The position numbers and the translations under genes are program-made. DNA of 64,000 nucleotides from Manis javanica (Eukaryota; Chordata; Mammalia; Pholidota; Manidae): NCBI RefSeq assembly GCF_040802235.1, contig NC_133164.1:117632302-117696301 (forward strand). The letters run 5' to 3'. The notes beneath the pieces are model-generated. The model searched no databases, was not told where the DNA came from, and was given only the letters and a program-made list of their open reading frames with translations. Shown here one piece after another: positions 1-12,221 of the stretch. How positions within the stretch are numbered: position 1 is the first letter of the stretch; each line of letters starts with the position of its first letter.

Positions 1-1100
1 TTTTTGTTGATGTAAGATCTAAACCCTGCTATTTAATTCATGCACTGGACCTATTGCTGTTCATTCCAGCTGTGATGTCTCTTAATAGAAAGAAGCTATG
101 GACAATATATGAGATGCATTATTTAGCCAATATGTACATTTTACTATAAGTGTTTTTATTAAATAACTGTTAAAGTTGAAACATGCATGGAGTACATGTT
201 AACAGAGCTAACAAGTCTCGTTAACCCTGTTGTTGGATATTATGTGGCAGATCAGTCAATGGCCAAATAGAAGTTAGAAATAAGAAGGATTTGGGCTCTA
301 AAACATTTTTAGTTTTCAAGGTGATTCAGGAAGAAGCTTAACTTGAGAAATGCACAATGACTAAGAATGATAAAAGATTGTCATTTTTAGTGGCATTGGC
401 ATAAACCCAATTAGCAAAGACTGATTTACAAATCAACCTATGGTTCAAAGTTTTCATATGGAAATTAATCTAAGTCCCTATAAATGGAACTATATTTTAA
501 GGAAATTTTCTCCTCTTCTTGGAAGATATAAATGAGATGGAATACAATGATAAGCAACAACTGTGCCATTCTCCAATGCTGATTTTGAGCAAAGCAATGC
601 TTCCCCAAACACAGTTCTTAGGGGCTGACTCACTGTATCTTTTATGCCTTTATATGGGTGACGTTGGTACTGTTTGAAAGAATAGAAATCTAGTAAATTA
701 CTTAGAGGGGAGATGCTTACTAGGCATAACTAGACTCCCTCAGTCAGAAAGATCTTTGCTAACATACTCACAAGATGTGATCTCCTGGGACACCAGCCAG
801 CACTGTCAACAATACTCACCCACAGCAGTGTTTTGCTTGCATCCTAGTAGAATAGAGGCTTGTGATAAAGCAGCTAGGAATTCTCAAACATCCACAAGTG
901 TAAAAGAAAAATAACCCAAACCCATCAAATCAAAATTTTAAAAGGAAAAGCATTTCCATAACAGCACATTACCACATTTATGATCTTTGACTTAAAGCTT
1001 TTTGAAATTACACAAAAGTCTAGTAGTGAATTTCCTGAGATTGTTTCAATATACAGCATACAGTTCAATAACACAGGTTGGTAAGGACACCAGTGTAAGA
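1..1100. other. Unique AT-rich DNA, no gene seen
   Basis: No recognisable repeat, open frame or splice-flanked exon was found. Base composition is AT-rich and nearly CpG-free, typical of intergenic or intronic mammalian DNA. Confidence 0.5.
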
Positions 1101-1104
1101 GAAA

Positions 1105-1262
1105 AGCCAGCTGGAATGCTACTTCGGTCAGCTACTAGCTGCAGCACAGGGCCTCTGATTTCTCATCTGTAAATTGGGGGTAATATTAGTACTCACCTCA
1201 GGATTATCGTGAAAATTAAAGGTGAAGTGCTAATAAATTTACATTTCTATAAACATTACTAC
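1105..1262 (+). mobile_element. MIR SINE fragment
   Basis: The stretch follows the MIR core in order: a decayed segment matching the part before the core, then 'tctcatctgtaaattggggg', then 'taatattagtactcacctca' and 'ggattatcgtgaaaattaaa'. MIR is an ancient tRNA-derived SINE copied by L2 and long inactive. The copy is diverged and lacks intact ends. Confidence 0.75.
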
Positions 1263-1269
1263 TATTATT

Positions 1270-2439
1270 AATGTTATTTAAAGTGGAAGAATGCTAGTCA
1301 CATTGCTAGAATATTTTGAGGATTATTTTAATTCAAAATTTTATTTTGATATTTCAACTAAGTTGGATTATAAGTTTTATGAACAACACAAGAGTCATGC
1401 TTTTGGGGAAGAACCTTATGCAGGGGAATAATGCTTCTTGAAAATATATTTAGTATCTTATAGACAGAGAAATATGATTCTGAAGACTACATTACACTAT
1501 GTGGTTTGTTACCTAAGAAGTGATACACAGATGCCACAGAATGACTTCATCATATGATGACAAACTTAGTCTAGCTAATTCTATTTGGGAAATTAAAATA
1601 AATTATTTAAAAATGTACATCTATGATAATATTCATTGCAGTATTTCTATAATACTAAATCACAAGTAATCAAATTAAGACATTTATCAACTTAATGTAA
1701 TTTACAGCTATAAAGCATAATACTATGAAGACTAACAACATGAAAAAACTTTAATGGTCTAATGTTAATGACACATACAGAAATATAAAAACTACACTTA
1801 GAGAGATAAAAAATATGCAATATCTAATTAGAATGATGAAATTAAGAATAAATCATTGTCTTAAGTTTAATTAATGCTATTAAAGTATTGTGAGCTTTCT
1901 ACACAGATTAAGAAACACAATAAATTAAAAGAATCCTGCAATCAAGAGTTGAGTTGTGCCAAAATTCATTCAAAAATCTAGTTAACCTTTCTTCTACAAC
2001 AGACTTGATAAAAATTATTGTTCTTGATAGTGACGCAAAATACCTTCTAAATATCCAAAGAATGAAGAAATCATGTTCAATGCTTTTTTCCTGTTTTCTA
2101 TTATTTTACTTTATGCTTTTATAAGTCACTTACCCATAAGCAGTATAAAATATGTTGAACTTTCTATTAATCACAGATAATTTTTGGTTGTATTATAAAG
2201 GATTATTTATTCTTTTAAAAATACATTTATAATTTACTATCTAGGACAATGAAAAGAATGGTAGTTTTCATGTCTGTCTTTCTTTTTTTCTAACAAAGTG
2301 ATGTGAGAATAATAAATTGTCCTTCAGCATTCTTTGGGCCATACTGCTTTTCAAAGGCAAGTAATGATTTCTGCCAGATAAGGAACTGAAGTGATTGAAT
2401 AGGTGGCAACACTCCTAGTTCCTAGAAGAATGTATAAAC

Positions 2440-2440
<1 letters not shown>
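1270..2440. other. AT-rich DNA, nothing recognised
   Basis: Very AT-rich stretch without a long open frame, CpG cluster or repeat that I could recognise. Ancient decayed repeats cannot be excluded by eye. Confidence 0.45.

Positions 2441-2441
<1 letters not shown>

Positions 2442-2503
<62 letters not shown>
2442..2503. repeat. (CA)n microsatellite
   Basis: An uninterrupted CA dinucleotide run of about 31 units. Long pure runs of this kind are usually length-polymorphic in mammals. It also creates an artefactual Cys-Val open frame on the minus strand. Confidence 0.98.
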
Positions 2504-2505
<2 letters not shown>

Positions 2506-2889
2506 GGGAGCTGTTACTTCTTAGCAAGATTATTTTGGACAAGGTCACATGAAAAGTCAAGATTTATCTTCCTATTAGTTTGTGGTAGAAGTTACTTTAC
2601 TTGTTTGTAAAATTAAAATAGTGGGTACTAACTAATTTTAAAGATGTTTATAGCCCCAAGAAGTAAATGCTTATAAAGGCCTGGGGATTCCTTACTACAA
2701 GAAAGAGATTAACATTTATTTTGCCACAGCAAAGTGTGCTTTGTAAAGAAGGAACAATGAGTGTTTTACTGTTGTTATTCACTCACCTAAAAATACATGA
2801 GATTAAGAAGAATTGTTTTCTTACAACTAAAGTTACAACCCTGCTTATATAAACAGGATCACTGTAACAAGAGTAGTCTCAGCTTGAAT

Positions 2890-3415
2890 TCTGTTGTAAT
2901 TATTGACTGAGATGAAAAAAGCAGCCCTGACATTCAAGAACTGATCTGACTCTCACAGCGAAGATACGTGAAAAGGGATTTTAAATTAATTATGCTTAAA
3001 ATGTCTACAGATATAAGGAATAATCAAACCATAAAACAAAAGTGAGAGAATGAAATAAAATAGAATGTGAAGAAGGACCATATCCTGAAATCCTGAACAT
3101 AAAAATATAGTCATTGGAACAAAAAGTACATAGATGGATTATACATAGACCAGACACATTTAAAGAGAGAATCAGGGTCTAAAAAAGGTAGATTGAAAGA
3201 AATTACCAGAATGCCACATATAGATATATATAAGAAAAGATATGAAAAATTTCAGAGATTAGAGAAATATTAGATCAAAAGCTTCAATATTTATCTAAGA
3301 GTAATTTCAAAGAAGGATTAAGGAGAATGAAATAGAATCAGCATTTTCTGAGAATTTTCCAGAATTGAATAAAGATATAACTCCTCAAATTCAAAAAAAG
3401 AAATTATATGTTATC
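2890..3415 (+). mobile_element. L1/HAL1-like ORF1 remnant
   Basis: The A-rich, purine-biased sense strand resembles the ORF1 coiled-coil region of old L1M/HAL1 LINEs. The clearest part is 'gagaattttccagaattgaa' followed by 'taaagatataactcctcaaa'. The frame is broken many times, so no ORF1 protein can be made. The purine-rich stretch at 4020-4200 may be another piece of the same insertion. Family assignment is from memory of the consensus. Confidence 0.55.
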
Positions 3416-3877
3416 TAGTTTAACTCATGACCATTTGAATTAAGGATTGTTTCTGGTGAAGAAAATAACTACGGGAGTATAAGTAAACCTAAATCCACTC
3501 AGTGACCAAGTGGTGAGCTGCTCATCTGAATTCCCAAGCCTGTACCTTCCCTGTGAGCACCTGCATCTCAGTTACATCACTACATACCTCATGGTGGTGA
3601 TGCCCAGGATTAATATGAAGACATTCCACTTCCTGACCACCTGTTTGTAGTGATCACCCAGGCAGATCAAATAAACTCCAGAGACACAGAGTTTAAAAAA
3701 AGATGGACAAGATTGAGCATCCCTCTCAGCAAATAAAATGCAAATAGCATACACAAATCATTACAAAAAAAGTAATTAAGTGTTTTTAGCTGGAAAGGGT
3801 CCATTTGGGAAGAAACCTGAGCTGATATTAGGATGTTTGAATTGACCTTGTGCATTGAACATGAACTATTTCCCCAC

Positions 3878-3960
3878 TGCACCTAAGTTCCTTGAACCAA
3901 GGGCAGGTCTTATTCATCTGTTTTATTTACACCACAAATAAAGTGACATGCACAGGAAAG
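3878..3960 (+). mobile_element. L2 LINE 3' end fragment
   Basis: Matches the L2 3' end pattern: 'ccttgaaccaagggcaggtc' then 'ttattcatctgttttattta', corresponding to the 'gagggcagggactttgtctg' region of L2. Short and diverged. Confidence 0.5.
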
Positions 3961-4247
3961 ACTCTTCTTTACATGTGTGATGAGTTTGAGAATGAAAGCC
4001 TCTAAAATATTTAGGAAATGGAAACACAAAAAGGAGCCTATTAAGGAGACAGAGAAGAGTTCAAAGAGATAAAAGAGTAACATAGTCTACGTTAAAAGAG
4101 AGTCTCAAGAAGAGTAAGTATTAATCAATGTCCAATGTATCCAAGAAGAAAAAATGATTAAAGATCTTAAAAGACCATTGGATATGTAACCACCTGAGAG
4201 ACAAGCAATGAACTCTACAGAAATAGAGAATAAAGAAGAGAAACCAG

Positions 4248-4345
4248 GTACAACATACAATCGCTGCTGTCTAGGAACTCACAATCCAGTTGGGAAGACA
4301 ACATGTAATCAAATGTAATAAGCAATAAGAGTTATGAGTCACAAC
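4248..4345 (-). mobile_element. L2 LINE fragment, antisense
   Basis: 'ctaggaactcacaatccagt' followed by 'tgggaagacaacatgtaatc' resembles antisense L2 ('catggagcttacattctagt ... gagacagacaataaa'). Old and diverged. Confidence 0.5.
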
Positions 4346-4349
4346 ATTT

Positions 4350-7300
4350 TTAGAATTCCAATAATCTCTGTTGTTTGTTTAAAATCATTGCTACTAACTC
4401 ACAAAGAAAAATAATCTAATTTGGAGAATATTTTGAAATAGTCAAAGATAATCACCAGAAAGGTGAAATGTTAATTAAACCCATAGTTAACTAAAACACT
4501 AACCTTTAATGATTATATAATGTTCCTCAACATAAAGACTTACAGTTTAGCATCTATTCCTTGTAAAAGTACAAATAACACCCACAGTGGTCATTTTAGA
4601 AATAGTATTTTTCTCTTTTCAAATCTAAAGAATAAATTTAATAAGGAAAATGTTACTTGCTTGTTATCTTAGAAGGATGTTTTAGCACATTCCCTTAAAA
4701 AAAATAATCTTTTCTCTAAAGACTTACAGAAAAGCTTTATTTTTCTCTATTTCCCTTTTTGAAAGATATGATCTTTCTTCATGATATCATCATTCATACT
4801 TATTCATTGAAAAATTAACAATGAATAGTTTTATATATATGTGAATATAGGGTATACATAGTATGTGTGTATATATGCACAGCCCAGCCCACACAGAATA
4901 AATAGGAAGGACTTACCTTCTAGGGCCTAAGTAGGAAAATTGTAACCTGTCTGCAAACTTTTTCAACCCAGGACAAGAAGAGTAAGCCAAGAAATATGTA
5001 TAATTGGTATTAAGTGGGGAAGATACTAATTAACTTACCAAAGCAAATGAGTTTCATTACCAAAGTTTCTTACAAATTAGATGTTTACACTCCCACGTGC
5101 TTTTTTCTTCGAAAATCAAAGTCCTCAAGAGAGGAACAGCCAACAGCTACATTCAAGTTATAGAACAAAATGAGTCATAGACTTAGCGCTTTGCTTTTAT
5201 AGAGAAAAATAACTGCAACTTAGTGTTTATGGATATATTGAATGACCACCTGAGCTTTCTCTGAATTTTCTACTTCCTCAAGTAGGGCTTCTATATTTGT
5301 GTTGCTATTGTTTTTATTTTTTTCTTTTGATACCAAAATGGTCATGTGTAAGAGTGATTTGTGAGAATCACACCCTTCAGATCTGTGTTGCACAGGATCT
5401 TAGTGGTAGTTATTAATCAAGGGCCCACATCAGCACTAAATATTTCTACATGTGGGTCTTCTCCTTATTTGGAACAATCCCCAATGTTATTCTGTTCCAA
5501 AATTCTTGGTCAGAAGTACTTGTATAAATTATTTAGAAACTACCAGTGATGCCAATATATATATATGAATGAGTCAATCAATAACTTGCTTTAAATTCAC
5601 TCTTTGGATTCTCAAAAATTTCCTTTGGCAGATGAGCAATGTGAACTAGATGTTAGAGGTACAGCTTCACCCCTTCTCTGGAAATGCTTTCTTTTCATCT
5701 ACATTTTAACAATCTCAAGTCATTTCTATGTTAAAAACAAAAACACATCCTACCCTCTCTCTACCTCTTCAGCAGGTCTTGAGAAAGTTGTCTATCTGGT
5801 TATTTTTATTTCTCAAGACATTTAAAAATGGCCTCTGACCTCACAACTTCAGCTTTTACCAATATTTATATATTCCCATATTAGATATAAGGGTGTTATT
5901 CATATACATACAGGGAAAAATTTCAAAGATGAAACACGGAAGGCCATGCTGGAAGGGAGTACCAGCTATGCATTTAGGGCAGCTGCTCCTGAGGAGAAGG
6001 ACCTAGGATTTCAGAGTCTGGCTTGCTAACGAGAACAGGTTCATAGGAAGACCTGCTGGTGTACAACCCAACGTTTCCAACTACTTTGACAGTTTTTCTC
6101 ATCTGGGTTCCAGGTATTGGTTGTATGTTGTCTTAAGCTTGCTAGAGTTATCCCAGCCCTGACAGAGGCCATTTGAACTAAAATCAGCCCCCATAGATTG
6201 AGCGCTCAATCTTTGTTTATATCTTGGCTGATATTTAATGTATAGCTACTTTGTTCAGGAAAGCAAACTTTTTTTTGACCACTGGCTTTTCTTTCAAGAG
6301 ACAGAGAACAAATTTAGCTATGGAGGAAGAAGGTATGGACAGGATCAGAGACTGAATAATTTTAGGAAAAATGTGGACACAGCTAAACCCCTGGCAAAGG
6401 CAGGAATAACAGTGAAAATAAACTTGATTTTAGTACACAAAAATTCCTTCATCCTGGACTGAAGATAACTTGCTAATTTGAATTATAAACCCACTTCACC
6501 CCTTGATGATCTGACTTGCAGCAAACCCTTCTTATACTTTGTGAGCCAGTTTCCACATAGAAGAAAGGAGTGTAAGATTAACTCTGGCCTTCTAAGGATG
6601 TTGGTAAGACAAATGAGGCAATATTTCAAAACTTGTGAAGAGATTCCTTAGAAGAAAATTATATTAATCCCAAGGTAGAAATGCAATTACAAAATGGCCT
6701 TCTTCTAATGAATTGACCTAAGAACAGTATCTAATACTTATGAAAGGATATGGAATTGTTGATTTGGGGCTAATGGAAATCCAGGGAGATCAGAGCAACT
6801 GTCTTGAGCATTTTATTCATCAAATCACCTTACATATGTGTAGATGTAGATACAGACATAGACATAGATAAAACGTAGATTTACAGATAGATGGCAACTC
6901 TTCGGTACACAGTGCTATGCAAGGTATTCTGGGATATTTTTAAAATATTTCTTATTCTCCAGAGTTTAAAATAATGTTAGCAAAACAAGGAACTATGTAG
7001 TCTTGTGTGTGTTTATTCACACTTTTCAGATGTTTTGAACATAGAGATCAAATACATCATAATTTTAAATGTTCTTCTCTAAAAATTATACACTAGTAAG
7101 TACACTGCTTGATTTGACAGATTAAATTATCATAGATATAAGACTGCATGAAGTAGAAATTTTCAGAAAATTAAAAAGTATTTTTAAAGAATGTGCAGCG
7201 TTTTTCAGAATTGTTAAGCAAATAGTATTCATGCAAACAGAAACAGTTATCACTATAGTGTTTATATTTAGTGAAATTGGTACTCTAAATGTTGTATGAA

Positions 7301-8380
7301 ATTTGTATCGGCTCTAAAATCTCTTACCACAAAAACAGCTATCAAAATATAAACTGTATCATTGTTTAATTTAATGATGCCATTTTCAAATGGCACAACA
7401 AAAAAACTATGAAAATACAACTTTATGCACACACATATACAATATATATTTTATGCATGGAAAGAAGAGTAAACAGGGAGAAAGACATAAAGCAAATATA
7501 GCAAAACAGCAAAATACAGCCAAACTTAAAAAAAGAGATTTAAGTTGAGAGTACATGGATACTTATTTTACCACTTCTCCAAAGTTTCAAAAACTTTGCA
7601 GAGTCGGATAAGAACTCACAACACCATCCTAGGATATATTAGTTATATACATATACATATATATGTATAGTTCTAGTTTACAGACAGATGACTACTAGAA
7701 AGCCTATATGTAAAATGAACAAGTGCTTATTTGCTGCTATGAAAACCATCACAATTAAGAGGACCATGGACTTGGTGACTGTTGTTGGGAGTAACAGATG
7801 TTTTAGAAAAAGATGATGTAAACCTGATGTTGGCTATTAAGACTCAAGGTGAAGTTGGAGGGCCTGGATGGCAGCATTTGAGAACAGAAAAGGTTGAGGC
7901 CCAGGATTTAATCATAAAACAGAAGACTGAGGAAAATGCTGGATTCTCAGTTCTGGAGGGACTTGCGTATTGGGGTTGGAGCATGAGGTAAGAGCGGAGG
8001 CATCTGTGTTGATGGACTCACAAAGAACCCTCTGGGCTTGCCAAACCGGGCACTGCTTGAAGGCAGCGTGAACTCTGCCTTGCAGGTAAATATGTGACCC
8101 ACCCAGTAAGAGCAAATAAAAATGAAATGTAAGAGACTTAATTCTCCCTGATAAAATAGGTGAAGACCCACCCACCCCCACTGCCTTTTCTAAGAGGTTG
8201 ACTTTAGAAAACTTGTAAATTCTTTATCACCTTGAAAATTATGTAAATCTTTTTCAAAGCTAAAGTAGCCTCTTGTTAGCTTTACAACCCAGTGATGTCT
8301 TTCTTCAGAACCTCTCTTTGAAATGAATGTAATCTTCAAGGAAGATAGAGCTCCCTTATCTCTCAGTTTCTGTGGGAGGG
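4350..8380. other. Mostly unique AT-rich DNA
   Basis: No gene recognised. Short open frames (for example 7782-7991 plus, followed closely by a GAG|GTAAGA donor-like site at about 7988) show no family resemblance. A perfect 18-bp palindrome lies at 6195-6212, and a TA-rich tract with an imperfect palindrome lies near 7643-7670. Confidence 0.45.
6195..6212. repeat. Perfect 18-bp palindrome
   Basis: AGATTGAGCGCTCAATCT reads the same on both strands, with an AGCGCT centre that contains a CpG. Function unknown; it could bind a dimeric factor or be chance. Confidence 0.9.
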
Positions 8381-8384
8381 TGGG

Positions 8385-8545
8385 TGCCTAACTTCAGAGT
8401 TTCCCTCATTCCAAATTGCAAACTACTTCTAATTAGAATGATGAGAAGCTTATTTGTCCTTTGAATAAAGCCAATTAGCAAACACAAATGATCGCTTCAA
8501 TTACTAGGTCAATTAGGATGAACTATGTGTGACAAATAGTCTGTC
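8385..8545. promoter_or_regulatory. Candidate conserved homeodomain/TCF element
   Basis: Dense AATTA-type homeodomain cores occur in about 110 bp: CTAATTAG (palindromic), CCAATTAG, TCAATTAC and TCAATTAG. A TCF/SOX-like 'cctttgaataaag' lies between them. This clustering without repeat character is typical of mammalian developmental enhancers, but no conservation data were available. The element is an inference. Confidence 0.3.
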
Positions 8546-8906
8546 AAGTCCTCTGACTCCAACAAGTTATTGTTTTTATGCAGAATGTGTGTATTGGGTT
8601 GTATCTGCTTAGCTCTATAAAAGGACTAGATTTCTTTCTGTCTTGGCAATCTCTTAATGGACTTCCTGTGATGCACATCACATTCTATTATCATGCTTAT
8701 TCAATGATAAAATTGTTTTTCTCTTCTACCTTTGTGGAGAGGTTTTCTGGGTTGAAAGGAAATTTTGTTTGTAATTCTACTTCTCCAACACCTTCAATTC
8801 AGCATTATATTGCGTTCTGGGGTCTAGATAAGACACAAGAACCAGCCTTTAGGCCCTGTCGGTCCCCATTATACCTCCATTTAATTCATTGATCTACATC
8901 AATTGT

Positions 8907-9103
8907 TGGCAAACTTTTTCTGTAAAAGGACAGATAGTAAACACTTCAGACTCTGCAGAACATAATCTCTGTCACAATCACTCGACTCTGCCTCTGTAAC
9001 ACAAAACAGCCATAGACAAATAACTGTGGGTACGTTCCAGTGAAACTTTACAAAGTCAGACACAGGCCAGATTTGGCCCATAGGCTATGATTTGTTGACC
9101 TGA
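8907..9103. mobile_element. MER1-type hAT-Charlie element
   Basis: Starts 'tgttggcaaactttttctgt' and ends 'ggcccataggctatgatttg', with 'ttgacc' after. It follows in order the non-autonomous hAT repeat whose ends read CAGGGGTCGGCAAACT. Internal landmarks include 'ctctgtcacaatcactcgac', 'cagccatagacaaataact' and 'gtgaaactttacaaa'. It is about 195 bp with no coding capacity. Near full-length with decayed tips. Confidence 0.75.
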
Positions 9104-9564
9104 AAGCTAAAAGACAATATTAAAAAATAACAACTCATATGTTTTTAATTGACTATAGGCCAGGTATGATCAGATTCTTATATTTATTGTTATGCATTCC
9201 TTACTATAGTCATATGTTGAAGTTCATTTTGTCACATTTTTAAAACAGCCTTTTTTTGCTATGCATCAAATAAGGAATATATTTAAATCTTCAATAAGGA
9301 AAAAATCAAACCAATGGAAAAATAGGCAAATGATGTGCCTAGGACGTTCAGAGAGACAAAAATTCCAACAGTCACTAAATATATAGAGATACTGTTTTAT
9401 AGGCATTGAGTGTCATGAGAGCAGTAGATGATATTCCTGTTTAAAATATGCACCTGTCCCTCTAAGGAGCTGTATACTTCTCTCTCCTACTGAGGTCAGG
9501 CTTGCTTGGCAGGTGACTTGAAATTGTGTGTGACTTACAGTCTCTCCCTGACATCAGATGTAGC

Positions 9565-9830
9565 TATGGGGGGGTGTCCCCTGCCCTGAAGGAGAATTAT
9601 ATATGATCAACCTATTGACTTCCAAAATGGTCATGTGACTTTGGAAAATGAAAGGTGGATAAAAGAGATGTGTGTTGCTTCTGAGCAGAAGCTTTAGAAG
9701 CCAGCTTAGAGCTGTGAAGGCCTTTTTCCTCTACAAGACTAGCAATGTTCTAGACAGAGGTTCCTTCAGCCTGGAATAAAGCAGCCACTGATGAACAATG
9801 GGCTTGCAACATGAGAGATGTAAGGAAAAA
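9565..9830 (+). mobile_element. LTR-like interspersed repeat, family unsure
   Basis: 'aaaatggtcatgtgactttg' followed by 'gaaaatgaaaggtggataaa' and 'gcttctgagcagaagcttta' matches a common mammalian repeat I remember with 'gactttggccaatgaaatgt ... cacttccaggcagaagcttt'. It continues through 'agactagcaatgttctagac' and 'cagcctggaata'. I think it is LTR-derived but cannot name the family. Confidence 0.5.
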
Positions 9831-9889
9831 GATTTCTGCATTTGCAGTGGTTTATATAAATTGGTCATCACCACTTAGGATTCGAGTAT

Positions 9890-10078
9890 CAGTTGGGCTC
9901 CTTGTTAGGGACATCACCTTGGCCAAGTTGCTAAATCTCACTCTACTTCATTTCCTAATCTGTAAAATGCAGATAATGACACTATTTTTAGAGATAATTA
10001 CCTTGAAGATTAAGTGAATTAATACTTAGCATATGCAGAATAGTGTTCAGCACTTGGCAGAGTCAATGCTATCTCCAG
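9890..10078 (+). mobile_element. MIR SINE
   Basis: Clear MIR order: 'acatcaccttggccaagttg', 'ctaaatctcactctacttca', 'tttcctaatctgtaaaatgc', 'agataatgacact', then 'gaagattaagtgaattaata' and a 'gtgttcagcacttggcagag' tail. Better preserved than the other MIR copies here. Confidence 0.9.
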
Positions 10079-10079
10079 A

Positions 10080-11470
10080 CTCACTGTACTTGGGGAAATT
10101 AGTACTAGCTAAGCTAAAAAGCTGATCTGGGTTATAGAATCAGCAGCTACTGATAAAATCTGTTGCCCTTCTTCATTCTTAAACCTTCTCCTGCTATTAT
10201 TTTGCATCAGGATATTTGTTTTGAATGTGAGGTCCCACAGGAAACCAGAATCACTTGGCGAGCCCAGGGCATTTGCATCAAGTTTGGCAGACGGCTCCTC
10301 AGATAGCACAAGAAAGGCCAGAAGACTATAAAGAGTTTTCTTACTAAATAGAATGTCTATTCAAAAGGAAAAGATAAAGGAGAAAGGATTGTTCACAGAA
10401 AGAATAAAAGAAATCTGCCAGTCATAGTAATTTTATCTACTCTTTGAATCTTCATGTAGAAAAGAGTCATTCTTTTTGGTACCCAGTGAAGTTTGGTATT
10501 GTCATTACTGTGATATTTACATATGAAAAGCATCTAGGTAATTATATTCTGACTGTTTGACCTGTGCAAAAAAGATAATCAAAACAAAAAAGGGTAAGAA
10601 CACACACATTAAAGAATCTAAAGGAGCTCAGCCTCAAGAGAAGTGGGAAATTGTAGCTCTAAACTTGATATGTCTTGTTAGTCACAGTATCACTGAGCCT
10701 TAGGACTTAAAGGAATCTTAGTGTTCAGTTTAGGGCAACAACATTTCTGGCACAACTAATGAATGCCAGGCTCTGCCTGTTTCTGGAGGTAGAAGGAGAG
10801 TGAGTGCTGGCTGTGCTGAGGGTCTCAACCCTCCCGGGGTATGAGGACACATGAGCACAGTCCCACGGCAAGGCTATGTCTTATTATAAAAGTCAATAAG
10901 CAGTACAGAAATACACAAAGGAGGAAGTAATTAAGCTTGCTTCCTTGAGTCAGAAAAAAAACTTCAGAGAAGAGTAAAATCCCATTTTTATAAATTAAAG
11001 AAAAAAGTGAATTATCAAAAGTTACCCAGCTGGCTATTGTCAGCAGTGATATATGAACTACAGACTTACTTTTTTGTTACATGGAAATCTGAAGATTTTC
11101 CATTTTTTTTAATGGTTTTGCTCACTCTAAGGCCATAGCTTTAAAAATGTGAATTAAACATATTTGCACTTTTAAAATAGTATCAGATCTGAATTTTCAT
11201 TAGGAAAGAGAATTCCTCTGTCAATAGTAGAATAGTGTTTGAAATTCAAACATGGGGAAATTCAAACTAAATTAGCAGGATTAAATAGCCAACATGGAAA
11301 GCATATAGTACAGAATATCTGGTAACTCACATGTATTGAAATGTGCCTATCAGTCAGAAAAATGATATTATTCAAAAACATCTCAGAAGAGAAAAAATTA
11401 ATATAAACATGTGAATTCCCTTTAGACACATGGGAAAAATTTAAATTGTTTTTGACATTATGTGACTATT
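10080..11470. other. Unique DNA around repeat copy A
   Basis: Apart from the diverged duplicate element at 10501-10586 nothing is recognised. No splice-flanked coding exon is apparent. Confidence 0.45.
10501..10586 (+). repeat. Diverged duplicate element, copy A
   Basis: The 36 bases at 10520-10555 match 18085-18120 at 34 positions. The alignment continues without gaps on both sides at about 60% identity (13 of 20 upstream; 18 of 31 downstream). It contains a CATATG E-box and a TAATTA homeodomain core. The pattern suggests an ancient repeat or duplicated regulatory element whose core is under constraint. I do not recognise a named family. Confidence 0.75.
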
Positions 11471-11476
11471 TGGTGA

Positions 11477-12069
11477 TGTGGGGGTTCTTGTTCACGGAGT
11501 TGAAGAATGAACTTCGCAAACACTCAGGTAGGAGAGCGAGGCAGAGGCTTTTATTTAGAGATAAAGTGAGAGGACAGAGCTCCTGGTGTGTTGTTGGGGG
11601 TTTATAGGAGGTTGAGAGACAAAGAGCTAGGGATGCTGACCTGCCAAATGGTCCCAAAATGTTTATTTTTGAAGAGACATTAAGTTTTTTTTTTATCAGT
11701 CCTCCAGGTTATTTACAAGAAATTTACTGTTCTGATTTCATCCTAGGATAGCAGCAGCTTCCTAGTCTGGGAGAGTATCAGTCAAGACTGCCTGCCTTGC
11801 TCCCAAGGAACGCTGAGTTATTTTCTGTTTGCTAAAGAGTTATTTCTGTTTGTTAAGAAATTTACTTTTTAACTAATTGGGTTTTAAAATGCAATCTTAT
11901 CTTCAGGATGGAATCCTTCCTGTTTTCACTATGTTGTTTTGGGCTTGTTTGCTAAATCAACTGCCCAGGTTGCAAATAACTTGATTAGGACTGGAGAAAG
12001 AAAAGCAGCACCTGGGTAAAGTCAAAAAAATAAGCAGGGCGCCCCCAGCAGGCCAAAGCAAATCCCACA
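11477..12069 (-). mobile_element. Solo retroviral LTR (ERV1-like)
   Basis: The unit has inverted termini TGTGGG...CCCACA and is 593 bp. Flanks are GTGA (left) and GTGG (right), a likely 4-bp target duplication with one change, which fits a gammaretrovirus-like (class I) element. On the minus strand it shows a TATA-like 'cctataaaccc', an AATAAA in 'ctctaaataaaagcc' and a short terminal segment ending 'gaacaagaacccccaca'. No gag, pol or env remnants flank it, so it is a recombined solo LTR. It looks less diverged than the MIR/L2 repeats and may be lineage-specific. Confidence 0.8.
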
Positions 12070-12221
12070 GTGGATTATCTTGCTTTGTTTTTTTCCAGAG
12101 GCCCTCACGCTACTCTGTCTAAACCCATGGTCCCTGTCTCAGAATCCCCCCTACCCTGGAGGTGCTTGGGATTTGGCCATCTTTCAATTGCTCTATGCCT
12201 AACATCTAACAAAAAGCCTGG

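Noticed and set aside
2351-2560. Cys-Val repeat protein on the minus strand
   Set aside because: It is the translation of the (CA)n microsatellite.
4917-4956. 34-bp minus-strand micro-exon (GTTTGCAG ... CTAGAAG|GTAAGT)
   Set aside because: Good splice motifs but only about 11 codons and no linked exon. Such pairs occur by chance in tens of kb.
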